The notes: generated by a model not told the origin, from the sequence alone. DNA of 64,000 nucleotides from Bin95 sp965220855 (GCA_965220855.1 CBDCQY010000001.1:2356001-2420000); one strand, 5' to 3'; shown: positions 33,058 to 42,781, counted from the first letter of the stretch. Translations and numbers: made by a program.

Positions 33058-35007
33058 ATGGCCCGCGCCGCGCCGGATATCGCGTTGCATGACACCTTCC
33101 CGAAACTGTTGCGCTACAACGCGGAGCAGCGCGCGGCCGCGCCGGCGCTGCGCGAGAAGGACCTCGGCATCTGGCAGACCTGGAGCTGGGCCGACTTCCG
33201 CGACGCGGTGCAAAAGCTCGCCGCCGGCCTGCAGGCCCTCGGCCTCGCGCGCGGCGAGAAGGTGGCTATCGTCGGCGACAACCGCCCCCGGCTCTATTTC
33301 GCGATCAGCGCGGCGCAGAGCCTGGGCGCCATCCCGGTGCCGGTCTATCAGGACGCGGTGGCGGAGGAGATGCGCTTCGTCCTCGACCATGCGGAGGTGG
33401 CGTTCGTCGTCGCCGAGGATCAGGAGCAGGTGGACAAGATCCTCTCCCAGAAGGAGCATCTGCCCGCGCTGCGCACCATCGTCTATGACGATCCGCGCGG
33501 CATGCGCGACTATCGCGAGCCTTTCCTGCACGCCTATGACGACCTGCTGAACCGCGGCGACGCCTCGGTCTGGGAGCGCGAGGTCGATCTGGGCAAAGGC
33601 GGCGACACCGCGATCATCCTCTACACCTCCGGCACCACGGGAACGCCGAAGGGCGTGGTGCTGACCTACGACAATCTGCTGCGCTGCGCGAAGATCGGCG
33701 CCGATTTCGAGCAGCTGCGCGAGGACGAGGTCGTGCTCGCTTATCTGCCGATGGCCTGGATCGGCGACAATGTGCTCTCCTACTGTCAGGCGCATCTGGT
33801 CGGCTTCTGCTTCGCCTGCCCGGAATCGCCGGAAACCGTGCCGCACGACCTGCGCGAGCTGGGGCCGACCTATTTCTTCGCGCCGCCGCGCGTGTTCGAG
33901 AACCTGCTGACGCAGGTGACGATCCGCATGGAGGACGCCGCCCCGATCAAGCGGCGCGTGTTTCGCTATTTCATGCGGCTGGCCGAGCGCGTCGGCGTGG
34001 ATATCCTGGAAGGCCGCCGGGTGGGGCCGCTCGACCGCCTGCTCTATGCGCTCGGCGAGCTTGCGGTCTATGGGCCGCTCAAGAATGTGCTGGGCTTCTC
34101 GCGCCTGCGCGTCGGCTACACCGCCGGCGAGGCCATTGGGCCGGAGATTTTCAGCTTCTTCCGCTCGCTCGGCATCAATCTGAAGCAGCTTTACGGCCAG
34201 ACCGAAGCGAGCGTCTTCGTCACCATCCAGCCGGATCGGGGCGTGCGCGCCGACAGCGTGGGGCCGCCCGCCCCCGGCGTGGAGTTGCGGATCGCCGAGG
34301 ATGGCGAGGTGCTCTATCGCAGCCCCGGCGTGTTCCAGGAGTATTACAAGAACAGCGACGCCACGGCGGAGACCAAGACCGCCGACGGCTGGGTCCACAC
34401 CGGCGACGCCGGCGTCATCGACGCCGACGGCCATCTGCGCATCATCGACCGCGCCAAGGATGTCGGGCGGCTCGCCGACGGCACCCTGTTCGCGCCGAAA
34501 TATCTGGAAAACAAGCTGAAATTCTATCCCAACATCCGCGAAGCGGTCACCTTCGGCCATGAGCGGGATTTCGTCACCGCCATGCTCAATATCGACATGG
34601 AGGCCGTCGGCAACTGGGCGGAACGGCGCAATATCCCCTATTCCAGCTATCAGGAGCTGGCCGCGCGGCCGGAGGTGCTGGACATCGTGGAAGGCCATGT
34701 GTCGGAGTTCAACGCCGGGCTGGCCGAAGACCCGCAATTCGCGGGTTCGCAGATCCACCGCTTCATCGTACTGCACAAGATGCTGGACGCCGATGACGGC
34801 GAGCTCACGCGCACGCAGAAGGTGCGCCGGCGCTTCATCGCCGAGCGCTATGCGCCCGCCATCGAGGCGCTCTATGGCGGCGAGGGCGAGATCCGGCTGG
34901 AAACCCCGGTCACCTTCGAGGACGGGCGCTCCGGCACGATCGCCGGCGATCTTGCGATCCGCGACGCCAGGGTGGTCGCGGCCGGCGACAAGAGGTCGGC
35001 CGCATGA
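33058..35007 (+). CDS. long-chain acyl-CoA synthetase-type AMP-binding ligase
   Basis: An ANL ligase of 649 aa, the length of ACSL/FadD15-type enzymes. P-loop YTSGTTGTPKG lies near residue 190, the adenine motif is LYGQTEAS, HTGDAGVIDADG precedes the hinge, and IDRAKDVGRLADGTLFAPK follows. It is the first gene of the liv-type operon, overlapping the next gene as ATGA. That arrangement is recurrent in Alphaproteobacteria and implies that the imported compound is activated as its CoA thioester. Which acid is carried cannot be told. Confidence 0.9.
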   Translation: MARAAPDIALHDTFPKLLRYNAEQRAAAPALREKDLGIWQTWSWADFRDAVQKLAAGLQALGLARGEKVAIVGDNRPRLYFAISAAQSLGAIPVPVYQDAVAEEMRFVLDHAEVAFVVAEDQEQVDKILSQKEHLPALRTIVYDDPRGMRDYREPFLHAYDDLLNRGDASVWEREVDLGKGGDTAIILYTSGTTGTPKGVVLTYDNLLRCAKIGADFEQLREDEVVLAYLPMAWIGDNVLSYCQAHLVGFCFACPESPETVPHDLRELGPTYFFAPPRVFENLLTQVTIRMEDAAPIKRRVFRYFMRLAERVGVDILEGRRVGPLDRLLYALGELAVYGPLKNVLGFSRLRVGYTAGEAIGPEIFSFFRSLGINLKQLYGQTEASVFVTIQPDRGVRADSVGPPAPGVELRIAEDGEVLYRSPGVFQEYYKNSDATAETKTADGWVHTGDAGVIDADGHLRIIDRAKDVGRLADGTLFAPKYLENKLKFYPNIREAVTFGHERDFVTAMLNIDMEAVGNWAERRNIPYSSYQELAARPEVLDIVEGHVSEFNAGLAEDPQFAGSQIHRFIVLHKMLDADDGELTRTQKVRRRFIAERYAPAIEALYGGEGEIRLETPVTFEDGRSGTIAGDLAIRDARVVAAGDKRSAA

Positions 35008-35786
35008 CGCCAACGGACGACATTCTGCTCAGCGTCAAGAACATCTCGCTGCGTTTCGGCGGGGTGCGGGCGCTGACGGATGTGAGCTTCGACATCCGGC
35101 AGGGCCAGATCTTCGCGATCATCGGCCCCAACGGCGCCGGCAAATCGTCGATGCTCAACTGCATCAACGGCTTCTATCACCCGCAGGAGGGCACCATCGC
35201 CTTCAAGGGCGAGGAGCGCCGGCAGATGCGCCCGCACGAGGCCGCCGCCCAGGGCATCAGCCGCACCTTTCAGAACATCGCGCTGTTCAAGGGCATGACC
35301 ACGCTCGAAAATGTCATGACCGGGCGGATGCTCAAGATGCGCGCCTCCTTCGTCGAGCAGGCGCTCTATGTCGGGCGCGGGCGACGCGAGGAGATCGCCC
35401 ACCGGGAGAAGGTCGAGGAGGTGATCGACTTCCTGGAGATCCAGTCGATCCGCAAGACGCCGGTGGGCCGCCTGCCCTACGGCCTGCAGAAGCGGGTCGA
35501 GCTGGCGCGCGCGCTCGCCGCCGAACCCGACCTGCTGCTGCTGGACGAGCCGATGGCCGGCATGAATGTCGAAGAGAAGGAAGACATGTGCCGCTTCGTG
35601 CTCTCCACCAACCACGAACTCGGCACCACTATCGCGCTCATTGAGCATGACATGGGCGTCGTCATGGACCTGTCGGACCGGGTGGTGGTGCTCGACTACG
35701 GCCGGAAGCTCGCCGAGGGAACGCCGGACGAAATTCGCGGCAATCAGGACGTGATCGACGCCTATCTGGGCGTCAGCCACGATTAG
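35004..35786 (+). CDS. branched-chain amino-acid-type ABC transporter ATP-binding protein (LivG-like)
   Basis: An ATPase subunit of 260 aa. Walker A is IGPNGAGKSS, the Q-loop region is FQNIALFKGMTTLENVMTG, the signature is the LivG-type LPYGLQKRVELARAL rather than LSGGQ, and Walker B is LLLLDEPMAGMN. It acts at the inner face of the membrane with LivF (39234), powering the LivH/LivM permeases encoded next. Coupled by a 4-base overlap to the ligase gene. Confidence 0.93.
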   Translation: MTPTDDILLSVKNISLRFGGVRALTDVSFDIRQGQIFAIIGPNGAGKSSMLNCINGFYHPQEGTIAFKGEERRQMRPHEAAAQGISRTFQNIALFKGMTTLENVMTGRMLKMRASFVEQALYVGRGRREEIAHREKVEEVIDFLEIQSIRKTPVGRLPYGLQKRVELARALAAEPDLLLLDEPMAGMNVEEKEDMCRFVLSTNHELGTTIALIEHDMGVVMDLSDRVVVLDYGRKLAEGTPDEIRGNQDVIDAYLGVSHD

Positions 35787-35797
35787 GGCGGGAGACG

Positions 35798-36748
35798 ATG
35801 GAAACGCTCTATCTCATCTTCATCGACCCGTTCGTGCAGATGGTCACCGAGCCGGCCTTCCTGGTCGAGGTGCTGATCGGCGGGCTGACCTCGGGCGTGA
35901 TGTACTCGCTGGTGGCGCTCGGCTTCGTGCTGATCTTCAAGGCGTCGGGCATCTTCAACTTCGCCCAGGGCATCTTCGTGCTTTTCGCGGCGCTCAACTT
36001 CGTCGGGCTGATGGATCTGGGCGTGCACCCGATCCTGGCCTTCGTCATCACGCTGGCGATCATGACGGCCGTCGCGTTCGCGGTGGATCGCCTGGTGCTG
36101 CGCCCGCTGGTCAATCAGGACCCGATCATCCTGTTCATGGCCACCATCGGCATCGCCTTCTTCCTGGAAGGCTTCGGCGAGTCGATCTGGGGCGGCGATG
36201 TGCGCCCGGTCCGGGTCGGCATCCCGGATGCGGCGCTCTTCTGGGAGCTCGGCTTCGGCGAGATCCTGGTGCAGTCCTCCGACCTCTTCGCCGGGGTGAT
36301 CGCCGCCTTCCTGGTGACGGTGCTGGCGCTGTTCTTCCACTTCACGCCGGTCGGGCGCGCGCTCCGCGCGGTGGCCGACGACCATCAGGCCGCGCTCTCG
36401 GTCGGCATCCCGCTCAACAATATCTGGGTCATCGTCTGGGCGGTGGCGGGCTTCGTGGCGCTGGTGGCCGGCATCATGTGGGGCGCCAAGCTCGGCGTGC
36501 AGTTCGCGCTTTCCACCATCGCGCTCAAGGCGCTGCCGGTGCTGATCCTGGGCGGGTTCACCTCCATTCCGGGCGCCATCATCGGCGGGCTGATCGTCGG
36601 CGCGGGCGAAAAGCTGTTCGAGAACTACTGGGGCGTGCCGCTCCTGGAGGGCGCCACCGAGGAGTGGTTCGCCTATATCGTCGCCATGATCTTCCTGTTC
36701 TTCAGGCCGCAAGGCCTGTTCGGCGAGAAGATCATCGAACGGGTGTAA
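35798..36748 (+). CDS. branched-chain amino-acid-type ABC transporter permease (LivH-like)
   Basis: A 316-aa integral membrane permease with about eight hydrophobic helices. Family marks: LIGGLTSGVMYSLVALGFVLIFKASGIFNFAQG near residue 24, and near the C-terminus the cytoplasmic coupling loop followed by LPVLILGGFTSIPGAIIGGL. It pairs with the LivM-like permease four bases downstream to form the channel. Confidence 0.93.
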   Translation: METLYLIFIDPFVQMVTEPAFLVEVLIGGLTSGVMYSLVALGFVLIFKASGIFNFAQGIFVLFAALNFVGLMDLGVHPILAFVITLAIMTAVAFAVDRLVLRPLVNQDPIILFMATIGIAFFLEGFGESIWGGDVRPVRVGIPDAALFWELGFGEILVQSSDLFAGVIAAFLVTVLALFFHFTPVGRALRAVADDHQAALSVGIPLNNIWVIVWAVAGFVALVAGIMWGAKLGVQFALSTIALKALPVLILGGFTSIPGAIIGGLIVGAGEKLFENYWGVPLLEGATEEWFAYIVAMIFLFFRPQGLFGEKIIERV

Positions 36749-36752
36749 CGCC

Positions 36753-37829
36753 ATGCTGTATCGCGAAGCCGGACAATTCAAGACGAGCTACGCCTCCGAC
36801 CAGGCGATGCTGACCATCCCGCTCGACCGCTATTTCGTCTTCGGGCTGCTGGCGTTCGCGATCTTCGCCGTGCCGTTGCTGGCGAGCGAATATCTGATCG
36901 CCTCGATCCTGATCCCGGTGCTGATCCTGTCGATCGCCGCGCTCGGCCTCAACATCCTCACCGGCTATTGCGGCCAGCTCTCGCTCGGCACCGGCGCCTT
37001 CATGGCGGCGGGCGCCTATCTGGCCTACAAGATCGCCACCAACATCACCTGGCTGCCGATCTGGGTCGTGATCCCGCTGGCCGGTCTCTGCGCGGCGGCG
37101 ATCGGCGTCGCCTTCGGCCTGCCGAGCCTGCGCATCAAGGGCTTCTACCTGGCGGTGGCGACGCTTGCGGCGCAGTTCTTCCTGCTCTGGCTGTTCGTCA
37201 AGGTGCCGTGGTTCGTCAACTACTCGATCTCCGGCGTGCCGACCGCGCCGCCGCGCACCGTCTTCGGCTTCGAGGTCACCGGCGCCACGGCCAGCAACGA
37301 GGCGAAATATCTGTTCGTGCTCGCCTTCGTCGTCGCGCTGGCCTGGATCGCGCGCAATCTCGCGCGCTCGCGCATCGGCCGCTCCTGGATGGCGATCCGC
37401 GACATGGACATCGCAGCCGAGCTGATCGGCATCCGGCCGCTGCCGACCAAGCTTTCCGCCTTCGCCATCTCCAGCTTCTATTGCGGCGTGGCGGGGGCGC
37501 TCTGGGCGATGTGTTTCATCAACACGGTGGAGCCGACCGCCTTCGACATCACCCGCTCCTTCCAGGTGCTGTTCATGGTCATCGTCGGCGGCCTCGGCAG
37601 CGTGCTCGGCTCCTTCCTCGGCGCCGCCTTCATCTTCCTGCTGCCGATCTTCCTGAACAGCGCGCCCGGCTGGTTCGGCTTCACGGTGGCGGGCGACACC
37701 ATCACCCATATCGAATTCATGCTGTTCGGCGTGCTCATCATCTTCTTCCTGATCGTCGAACCGCATGGACTGGCGCGACTGTGGCAAATCGCCAAGGAAA
37801 AGCTGCGCCTGTGGCCGTTTCCGTATTGA
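36753..37829 (+). CDS. branched-chain amino-acid-type ABC transporter permease (LivM-like)
   Basis: A 358-aa permease with an N-terminal extension of about 30 residues before the first helix. Typical are ALGLNILTGYCGQLSLGTGAFMAAGAYLAY, the coupling helix region SWMAIRDMDIAAELIGI, and FMVIVGGLGSVLGSFLGAAF. It lies between LivH and the binding protein in one operon. Confidence 0.93.
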   Translation: MLYREAGQFKTSYASDQAMLTIPLDRYFVFGLLAFAIFAVPLLASEYLIASILIPVLILSIAALGLNILTGYCGQLSLGTGAFMAAGAYLAYKIATNITWLPIWVVIPLAGLCAAAIGVAFGLPSLRIKGFYLAVATLAAQFFLLWLFVKVPWFVNYSISGVPTAPPRTVFGFEVTGATASNEAKYLFVLAFVVALAWIARNLARSRIGRSWMAIRDMDIAAELIGIRPLPTKLSAFAISSFYCGVAGALWAMCFINTVEPTAFDITRSFQVLFMVIVGGLGSVLGSFLGAAFIFLLPIFLNSAPGWFGFTVAGDTITHIEFMLFGVLIIFFLIVEPHGLARLWQIAKEKLRLWPFPY

Positions 37830-37885
37830 GCGTGCGAAAGCGGCCTGCAACGCCGAAGAGGCAGAAACCGAAGGGAGATCCCATC

Positions 37886-39190
37886 ATGCTTCTGAAGAAA
37901 CTGGCAATGGCGGGTCTGACCGCAGCCGTTGCGGTCGGCGCCGTTGGCGTTGTTCAGGCCGAGGAAGGCCAGTTCATCCCGGTGCTGTCCTACCGCACCG
38001 GCGCCTACGCCCCCAATGGCACGCCGTTCGCGAACGGCTATGTCGATTACTTCCAGCTCATCAATGAGCGCGACGGCGGCGTGAACGGCGTCAAGTTCAT
38101 CGTCGAGGAATGCGAGACGGGCTACAAGACCGATCGCGGCGTCGAGTGCTACGACCGGCTGAAGGACAAGCATGGCGGCGCGACCGTCATCAGCCCCTGG
38201 TCCACCGGCACCACCTATGCGCTGATCGACAAGGCCACCAATGACAAGATTCCGATCCTGTCGATGGGCTACGGCCGCACCAGCGCCGCCGACGGGCGGG
38301 TGTTCCCCTATGTCTTCAACTTCCCCTCCACCTACTGGAGCCAGGCCACGGCCGTCATCCAGTATATCGCCAACGAGATGGGCGGCCTGGAAGCGCTGAA
38401 GGGCCAGCGTTTCGCCTTCATCTATCTCGACCATCCCTACGGTCGCGAGCCGATCCCGACGCTCGATATCCTGGCGGACAAGTTCGGCTTCAGCTACGAC
38501 AAATATCCGGTCCCGCCGGCGACCATGACCGAGCAGAAGTCCATCTGGCTCCAGATCCGCCGCACCAAGCCCGCCTACGCGATCATGTGGGGCTGGGGCG
38601 CCATGAACTCGACCGCCGTCAAGGAAGCCGCGAACATCAAGTTCGACATGAGCCGCTTCATCGGCAACTGGTGGTCGGCCGCGGAGCCCGACGTGCTGCC
38701 CGCCGGCGACGGCGCCATCGGCTACAAGGGCGCCACCTTCAACGGCGCGGGCAAGGGCTACAAGGTGTTCGAGACCATGGAAGGCGTTGCCGGCCTCAAG
38801 GGCGCCGACGACATGGGCACGGTGCTCTACAATCGCGGCCTGGTCAATGCGGCCTATATCGTCGAGGCCGTGCGCCTGGCGCAGGAGAAGTACGGCAAGG
38901 GCAAGCACGTCACCGGCGAACAGGTGCGCTGGGCCTTCGAGAACCTGGACCTCTCCGCCGCGGACGTCGAGGCGCTGGGCCTGACCGGCCTGATGCCGCC
39001 GACCACCGTCACCTGCCTCAACCATGAAGGCTCCAACCCCGCAATCCTGGTCCAGCAGTGGAACGGGTCGGCCTGGGAGATCGTGACGGACTGGATCCCC
39101 GCCATGACCGACATCGTCCGCCCGCTGATCGAGCAGGACGCGGCGCAATACGCGACCGAGAACAACATCACGCCGCGTAGCTGCGGATAA
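37886..39190 (+). CDS. ABC transporter periplasmic substrate-binding protein (LivK-like)
   Basis: A periplasmic binding protein (434 aa) with a signal peptide (MLLKKLAMAGLTAAVAVG..., cleavage near VQA-EE). The mature part begins IPVLSYRTGAYAPNG and has the two-lobed Peripla_BP_6 pattern (INERDGGVNGVKFIVEECETGYKTDRGVECYDRL). This subgroup accompanies CoA ligases and is longer than amino-acid LivJ/K, so an organic acid rather than leucine is the probable ligand. The start ATG is preceded by AAGGGAG. Confidence 0.92.
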   Translation: MLLKKLAMAGLTAAVAVGAVGVVQAEEGQFIPVLSYRTGAYAPNGTPFANGYVDYFQLINERDGGVNGVKFIVEECETGYKTDRGVECYDRLKDKHGGATVISPWSTGTTYALIDKATNDKIPILSMGYGRTSAADGRVFPYVFNFPSTYWSQATAVIQYIANEMGGLEALKGQRFAFIYLDHPYGREPIPTLDILADKFGFSYDKYPVPPATMTEQKSIWLQIRRTKPAYAIMWGWGAMNSTAVKEAANIKFDMSRFIGNWWSAAEPDVLPAGDGAIGYKGATFNGAGKGYKVFETMEGVAGLKGADDMGTVLYNRGLVNAAYIVEAVRLAQEKYGKGKHVTGEQVRWAFENLDLSAADVEALGLTGLMPPTTVTCLNHEGSNPAILVQQWNGSAWEIVTDWIPAMTDIVRPLIEQDAAQYATENNITPRSCG

Positions 39191-39233
39191 CCGGCAGATC
39201 TGCCGAAACCCGGCGGGAGAGGCCCCGAAGCCC

Positions 39234-40046
39234 ATGAGCGAGACCACTCGGAACGACCTCGAAGTCAACAATGTCGAGGTCATTTACGACCATGTCATCC
39301 TCGTGCTGAAGGGCGTCTCCCTCCAGGTGCCGCAGGGCGGCATCGTCGCCCTGCTCGGCGCCAACGGCGCCGGCAAGACCACCACACTGAAGGCCGTATC
39401 CAACCTGTTGCGCGCCGAGCGCGGCGAGGTCACCAAGGGGTCGATCCTCTATCGCGGCGAGCAGATCGACGCGCTCACGCCCACCGACCTGGTGCGCAAG
39501 GGCGTCATCCAGGTGATGGAGGGCCGCCATTGCTTCGAGCATCTGACGGTCGAGGAAAACCTTCTGACCGGCGCCTATACGCGCCACGCCCGGCGGGCGG
39601 AGCTCAACCGGGACCTGGAAACGGTCTATGGCTATTTCCCGGCCATCAAGGACCGCCGCCGCAGCCTGGCCGGCTATATCTCCGGCGGCGAACAGCAGAT
39701 GTGCGCCATCGGCCGGGCGCTGATGTCGCGCCCGAGAATGATCCTGCTGGACGAGCCCTCCATGGGCCTCGCGCCGCAGCTGGTCGAGCAGATCTTCGAG
39801 ATCGTCAAGCGCATCAACGAGGAAGAGAACGTCTCCATCCTGCTCGCCGAGCAGAACACCAATATGGCGCTGAAATACGCCCATTACGGCTATATCCTGG
39901 AAAACGGCCGTATCGTCATGGATGGAGAAGCGAAGACGCTGCGGGAAAACGAGGATGTCAAGGAGTTCTATCTCGGCATCAGCTCGACCGGCCGCAAGAG
40001 CTATCGCGATATCAAGTTCTATCGCCGCCGCAAACGCTGGGTGTGA
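39234..40046 (+). CDS. branched-chain amino-acid-type ABC transporter ATP-binding protein (LivF-like)
   Basis: The second ATPase, 270 aa. Walker A is LGANGAGKTT, the signature is ISGGEQQMCAIGRALM, and Walker B is MILLDEPSMGLAPQ. The C-terminus is longer than in standard LivF and ends in a basic run (SYRDIKFYRRRKRW). It is separated from LivG by the permease and binding-protein genes and followed by a second CoA ligase after six bases. Confidence 0.93.
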   Translation: MSETTRNDLEVNNVEVIYDHVILVLKGVSLQVPQGGIVALLGANGAGKTTTLKAVSNLLRAERGEVTKGSILYRGEQIDALTPTDLVRKGVIQVMEGRHCFEHLTVEENLLTGAYTRHARRAELNRDLETVYGYFPAIKDRRRSLAGYISGGEQQMCAIGRALMSRPRMILLDEPSMGLAPQLVEQIFEIVKRINEEENVSILLAEQNTNMALKYAHYGYILENGRIVMDGEAKTLRENEDVKEFYLGISSTGRKSYRDIKFYRRRKRWV

Positions 40047-40052
40047 GGCAAC

Positions 40053-41291
40053 ATGACCGACAAGGGCGACTATTACGACGCGCTGGAGACCCGCGATCCT
40101 GAAGAGCGCGAGCGCGCGCAACTGGCCGAACTGCAGACGCTGATCGCGCTCGCCCGGGAGAAGGCGCCCTACTGGACGCGCACGCTTGCCGGCCTGGAAG
40201 CCGGCGACATCGCCTCGCTCGCCGACCTCGCGTCGCTGCCGGTCACGCGCAAGTCGGACCTGATGGCCGTGCAGGCCGAAGCGCCGCCCTTCGGCGGCAT
40301 GACGACGGTTCCGGCGGGCGAATTTCTGCGCGTCTTCCGCTCTCCCGGCCCGATCTGCGAGCCGATGGGCCGCGCGCCGGACTGGTTCCGGGGCGCGCGC
40401 TCGCTTTACGCCGCCGGCTTCCGGCGGGGCGATGTCGTGCACAACACCTTCAGCTACCATTTCACGCCGGGCGCCTTCATGATGGAGAGCGCGGCCCAGG
40501 CGATCGGCTGCGCGGTGTTTCCGGGCGGCGTCGGGCAGACGGAGCAGCAGGTCGAGGCGATCCGCCATTTCGGCGCGACCGGCTTTCTCGGCACGCCGGA
40601 CTTCCTCAAGATCGTGCTCGACAAGGCGGCGGAACTGGAGATCGCCCTGCCCTTGCTCACCAAGGCGCTGGTCGGCGGCGGCGCGCTGTTTCCCTCGCTG
40701 CGCCAGGAAATCCGCGCCAAAGGCGTCAATGTCATGCAGAGCTACGGCACGGCGGATGTGGGCCTGATCGCCTATGAGACGCCGGCGCTCGAAGGCATGG
40801 TGCTGGACGAGGGCGCGATCGTGGAGATCGTCCGGCCCGGCTCCGGCGATCCCGTGCCCGACGGCGAGGTCGGCGAGGTGCTGGTCACCACGCTCAACCG
40901 CGACTATCCGCTGTTCCGCTTCGCGACCGGCGACATGTCGGCCATAGACGCCGGGCAGAGCTCCTGCGGGCGCACCAACCGGCGCATCAAGGGCTGGATG
41001 GGCCGCGCCGACCAGACCGCCAAGGTGCGCGGCATGTTCATCCGCCCCGAGCAGGTCAACCGGGTGCGCGACCGCCATCCGGAGATCGAGCGGCTGCGCT
41101 TGGTCGTCGGCTCCGAGAACAATCTCGACACGGCGACGCTGATGGTGCAGGCGCCGAGCCGCGATCCCGCCTTCGAGGAAGCCGTCGCGGCCAGCTTCCG
41201 GGCCGAGTGCAAGATGCGCGGGCAGGTCGAGTTCGCCGACGATCTGCCCAATGACGGCAAGGTGATCGACGACCGGCGCAGCTACGACTGA
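40053..41291 (+). CDS. phenylacetate-CoA ligase family protein
   Basis: An AMP-forming ligase of the PaaK group, 412 aa. Characteristic are the N-terminal ELQTLIALAREKAPYW and SLADLASLPVTRKSDL, the short ANL core with QSYGTADVGLIAYE, DGEVGEVLVTTLNRDYPLFRFATGDMS, and MGRADQTAKVRGMFIRPEQV. It activates an aromatic or related acid with CoA. With the ligase at 33058 it brackets the transporter genes, so the imported ligand may be an aryl or arylalkyl acid; this is inference. Confidence 0.9.
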   Translation: MTDKGDYYDALETRDPEERERAQLAELQTLIALAREKAPYWTRTLAGLEAGDIASLADLASLPVTRKSDLMAVQAEAPPFGGMTTVPAGEFLRVFRSPGPICEPMGRAPDWFRGARSLYAAGFRRGDVVHNTFSYHFTPGAFMMESAAQAIGCAVFPGGVGQTEQQVEAIRHFGATGFLGTPDFLKIVLDKAAELEIALPLLTKALVGGGALFPSLRQEIRAKGVNVMQSYGTADVGLIAYETPALEGMVLDEGAIVEIVRPGSGDPVPDGEVGEVLVTTLNRDYPLFRFATGDMSAIDAGQSSCGRTNRRIKGWMGRADQTAKVRGMFIRPEQVNRVRDRHPEIERLRLVVGSENNLDTATLMVQAPSRDPAFEEAVAASFRAECKMRGQVEFADDLPNDGKVIDDRRSYD

Positions 41292-41320
41292 CCGGCGGCG
41301 CCGCTGGAGGGCTTGCTCCC

Positions 41321-42265
41321 ATGACCTGGCTCACCGCAGACGACTGGAACACCGAACCCGCCGGCGAGCGTCTGGCTGCGCTGCTGGCGCGGCCCGGCAT
41401 TCTGCGCGTTCCGGGCGCGCATGACGGCATGGCCGGCCTGCTGGCCCGGCAGGCCGGGTTCGAGTGCCTCTATGTCTCCGGCGCGGCGATCACCGCCTCC
41501 ATGGGCCTGCCGGATCTGGGCGTGCTCACCCTGGAGGAACTCTGCTTCCATGTGCGCAGCATCGCGCGGGCGACGCAGCTGCCGCTGATCGTCGATGCCG
41601 ACACCGGTTTCGGCGAGGCGTTGAACGTCATGCGCACGGTGCGCGAGCTGGAGGCCGCCGGCGCGGCCGCCATGCAGATCGAGGATCAGCTGCTGCCGAA
41701 GAAATGCGGCCATCTGAACGACAAGCTGCTGGCGACGCCGGAAGACATGGCCGAGAAGGTGGCGGCGGCCCGCCGGGCGAGGACGCATCTGCGCATCGTC
41801 GCGCGCACCGACGCCGTTGCGGCCGAGGGCGTCGAGAGCGGCATCCGGCGCGCCAATCTCTATATCGAGGCCGGCGCCGATATCGTCTTCGCCGACGCGC
41901 TGGTGAGCGAGCGCGACTTCCGGCGTTTCTCGTCGGCGGTGAAGGCGCCGCTGATGGCCAACATGACCGAGTTCGGCCGCACGCCCTATTTCACCGGCGC
42001 GCAGTTCGAGGCGCTGGGCTGCAAGATCGCGATCTGGCCGGCGTCATCCTTGCGCATCGCCGCAAAGGCCGTGGCCGGCATGTATGCCCATCTGGCCGAG
42101 GCCGACAGCCTGGAGGCGCTGCTGGACGACATGCAGACCCGCGCGGAACTCTATCGGACCATCGGCTACAGCGACTTCGAGGCCCTCGACGCCTCGATCG
42201 TCGCCAGCATCGCACCGCCCGACATCAGAGCGGCCGGCCCGGACGACGCGGAGGCGGCCGAGTAG
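41321..42265 (+). CDS. isocitrate lyase / PEP mutase family enzyme
   Basis: A 314-aa TIM-barrel C-C or C-P lyase. The metal site is VDADTGFG (Asp92, Asp94), and the signature KKCGH (127-131) with catalytic Cys129 identifies the isocitrate/methylisocitrate-lyase side of the family. The protein starts in a form close to oxaloacetate decarboxylases and carboxyphosphonoenolpyruvate mutases, so the exact substrate (2-methylisocitrate, oxaloacetate, dimethylmalate-type) is open. It is the last gene of the liv operon, 29 bases after the ligase. Confidence 0.88.
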   Translation: MTWLTADDWNTEPAGERLAALLARPGILRVPGAHDGMAGLLARQAGFECLYVSGAAITASMGLPDLGVLTLEELCFHVRSIARATQLPLIVDADTGFGEALNVMRTVRELEAAGAAAMQIEDQLLPKKCGHLNDKLLATPEDMAEKVAAARRARTHLRIVARTDAVAAEGVESGIRRANLYIEAGADIVFADALVSERDFRRFSSAVKAPLMANMTEFGRTPYFTGAQFEALGCKIAIWPASSLRIAAKAVAGMYAHLAEADSLEALLDDMQTRAELYRTIGYSDFEALDASIVASIAPPDIRAAGPDDAEAAE

Positions 42266-42280
42266 TCGGAAGTCCGGCAG

Positions 42281-42745
42281 TCACGCGGCCGGCCGACGCC
42301 CGCCGATGGCTTCCCGCAGACCTTCCAGCAGGCCTTCCAGCTTCGCCTGCCCATGTTCGACGACGCGCAGCCGATCGTCGATAGCGACCAGAATCCTGCC
42401 CTGCGCCTCGACGCGCCGGTTGGTCTCCTCGATGCCTTGTCCGAGCAGCTTGCCCTGCTCGTCGATGCGCTTGTTGGTGTCATCGATGCGCTTGTTGGTG
42501 TCGTCGATACGCTGATTGGTGTCATCGATACGCTGATTGGTATCGTCGATGCGCTGACCGAGCAGCTTGCTTTGCTCGTCGATGCGTTTGTTGGTCTCGT
42601 CGATGCGCTGGCCGAGCAGCTTGCCCTGCTCGTCGATGCGTCGGCCGAGCCGCTCCTCGAGCCGGTGCTGGCCGCGCAGCAGCAGGGCGATTCCGGCAAG
42701 GAGGATGGCGGGCGTAATCCAGGAGGAGAGATCTGCAATCATCAT
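42281..42745 (-). CDS. membrane-anchored heptad-repeat coiled-coil protein, copy 1
   Basis: A 154-aa protein of unknown function. One N-terminal membrane helix (about 9-24, ITPAILLAGIALLL) is followed by a long coiled coil (36-115) built of seven-residue units of the type RIDDTNK or RIDEQGK, several of them exact repeats, and a conserved C-terminal VVEHGQAKLEGLLEGLREA. The orientation suggests a cytoplasmic or periplasmic rod tethered to the membrane. An in-frame TTG at 42781 would add 12 residues, but it lies inside the -35 box conserved between the two copies. A paralogue lies directly upstream. Confidence 0.75.
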   Translation of the reverse strand: MMIADLSSWITPAILLAGIALLLRGQHRLEERLGRRIDEQGKLLGQRIDETNKRIDEQSKLLGQRIDDTNQRIDDTNQRIDDTNKRIDDTNKRIDEQGKLLGQGIEETNRRVEAQGRILVAIDDRLRVVEHGQAKLEGLLEGLREAIGGRRPAA

Positions 42746-42752
42746 GGAGGCT

Positions 42753-42781
42753 GTTGTGGACGATCCCCGAGCCGTTGTCAA
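42753..42781 (-). promoter_or_regulatory. putative promoter of heptad-repeat gene copy 1
   Basis: Minus strand TTGACA (42781-42776), 17 bases, CACAAC (42758-42753). Transcription would start close to the ATG at 42745, so the mRNA may be nearly leaderless. The same arrangement is kept in the duplicate. Confidence 0.4.
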
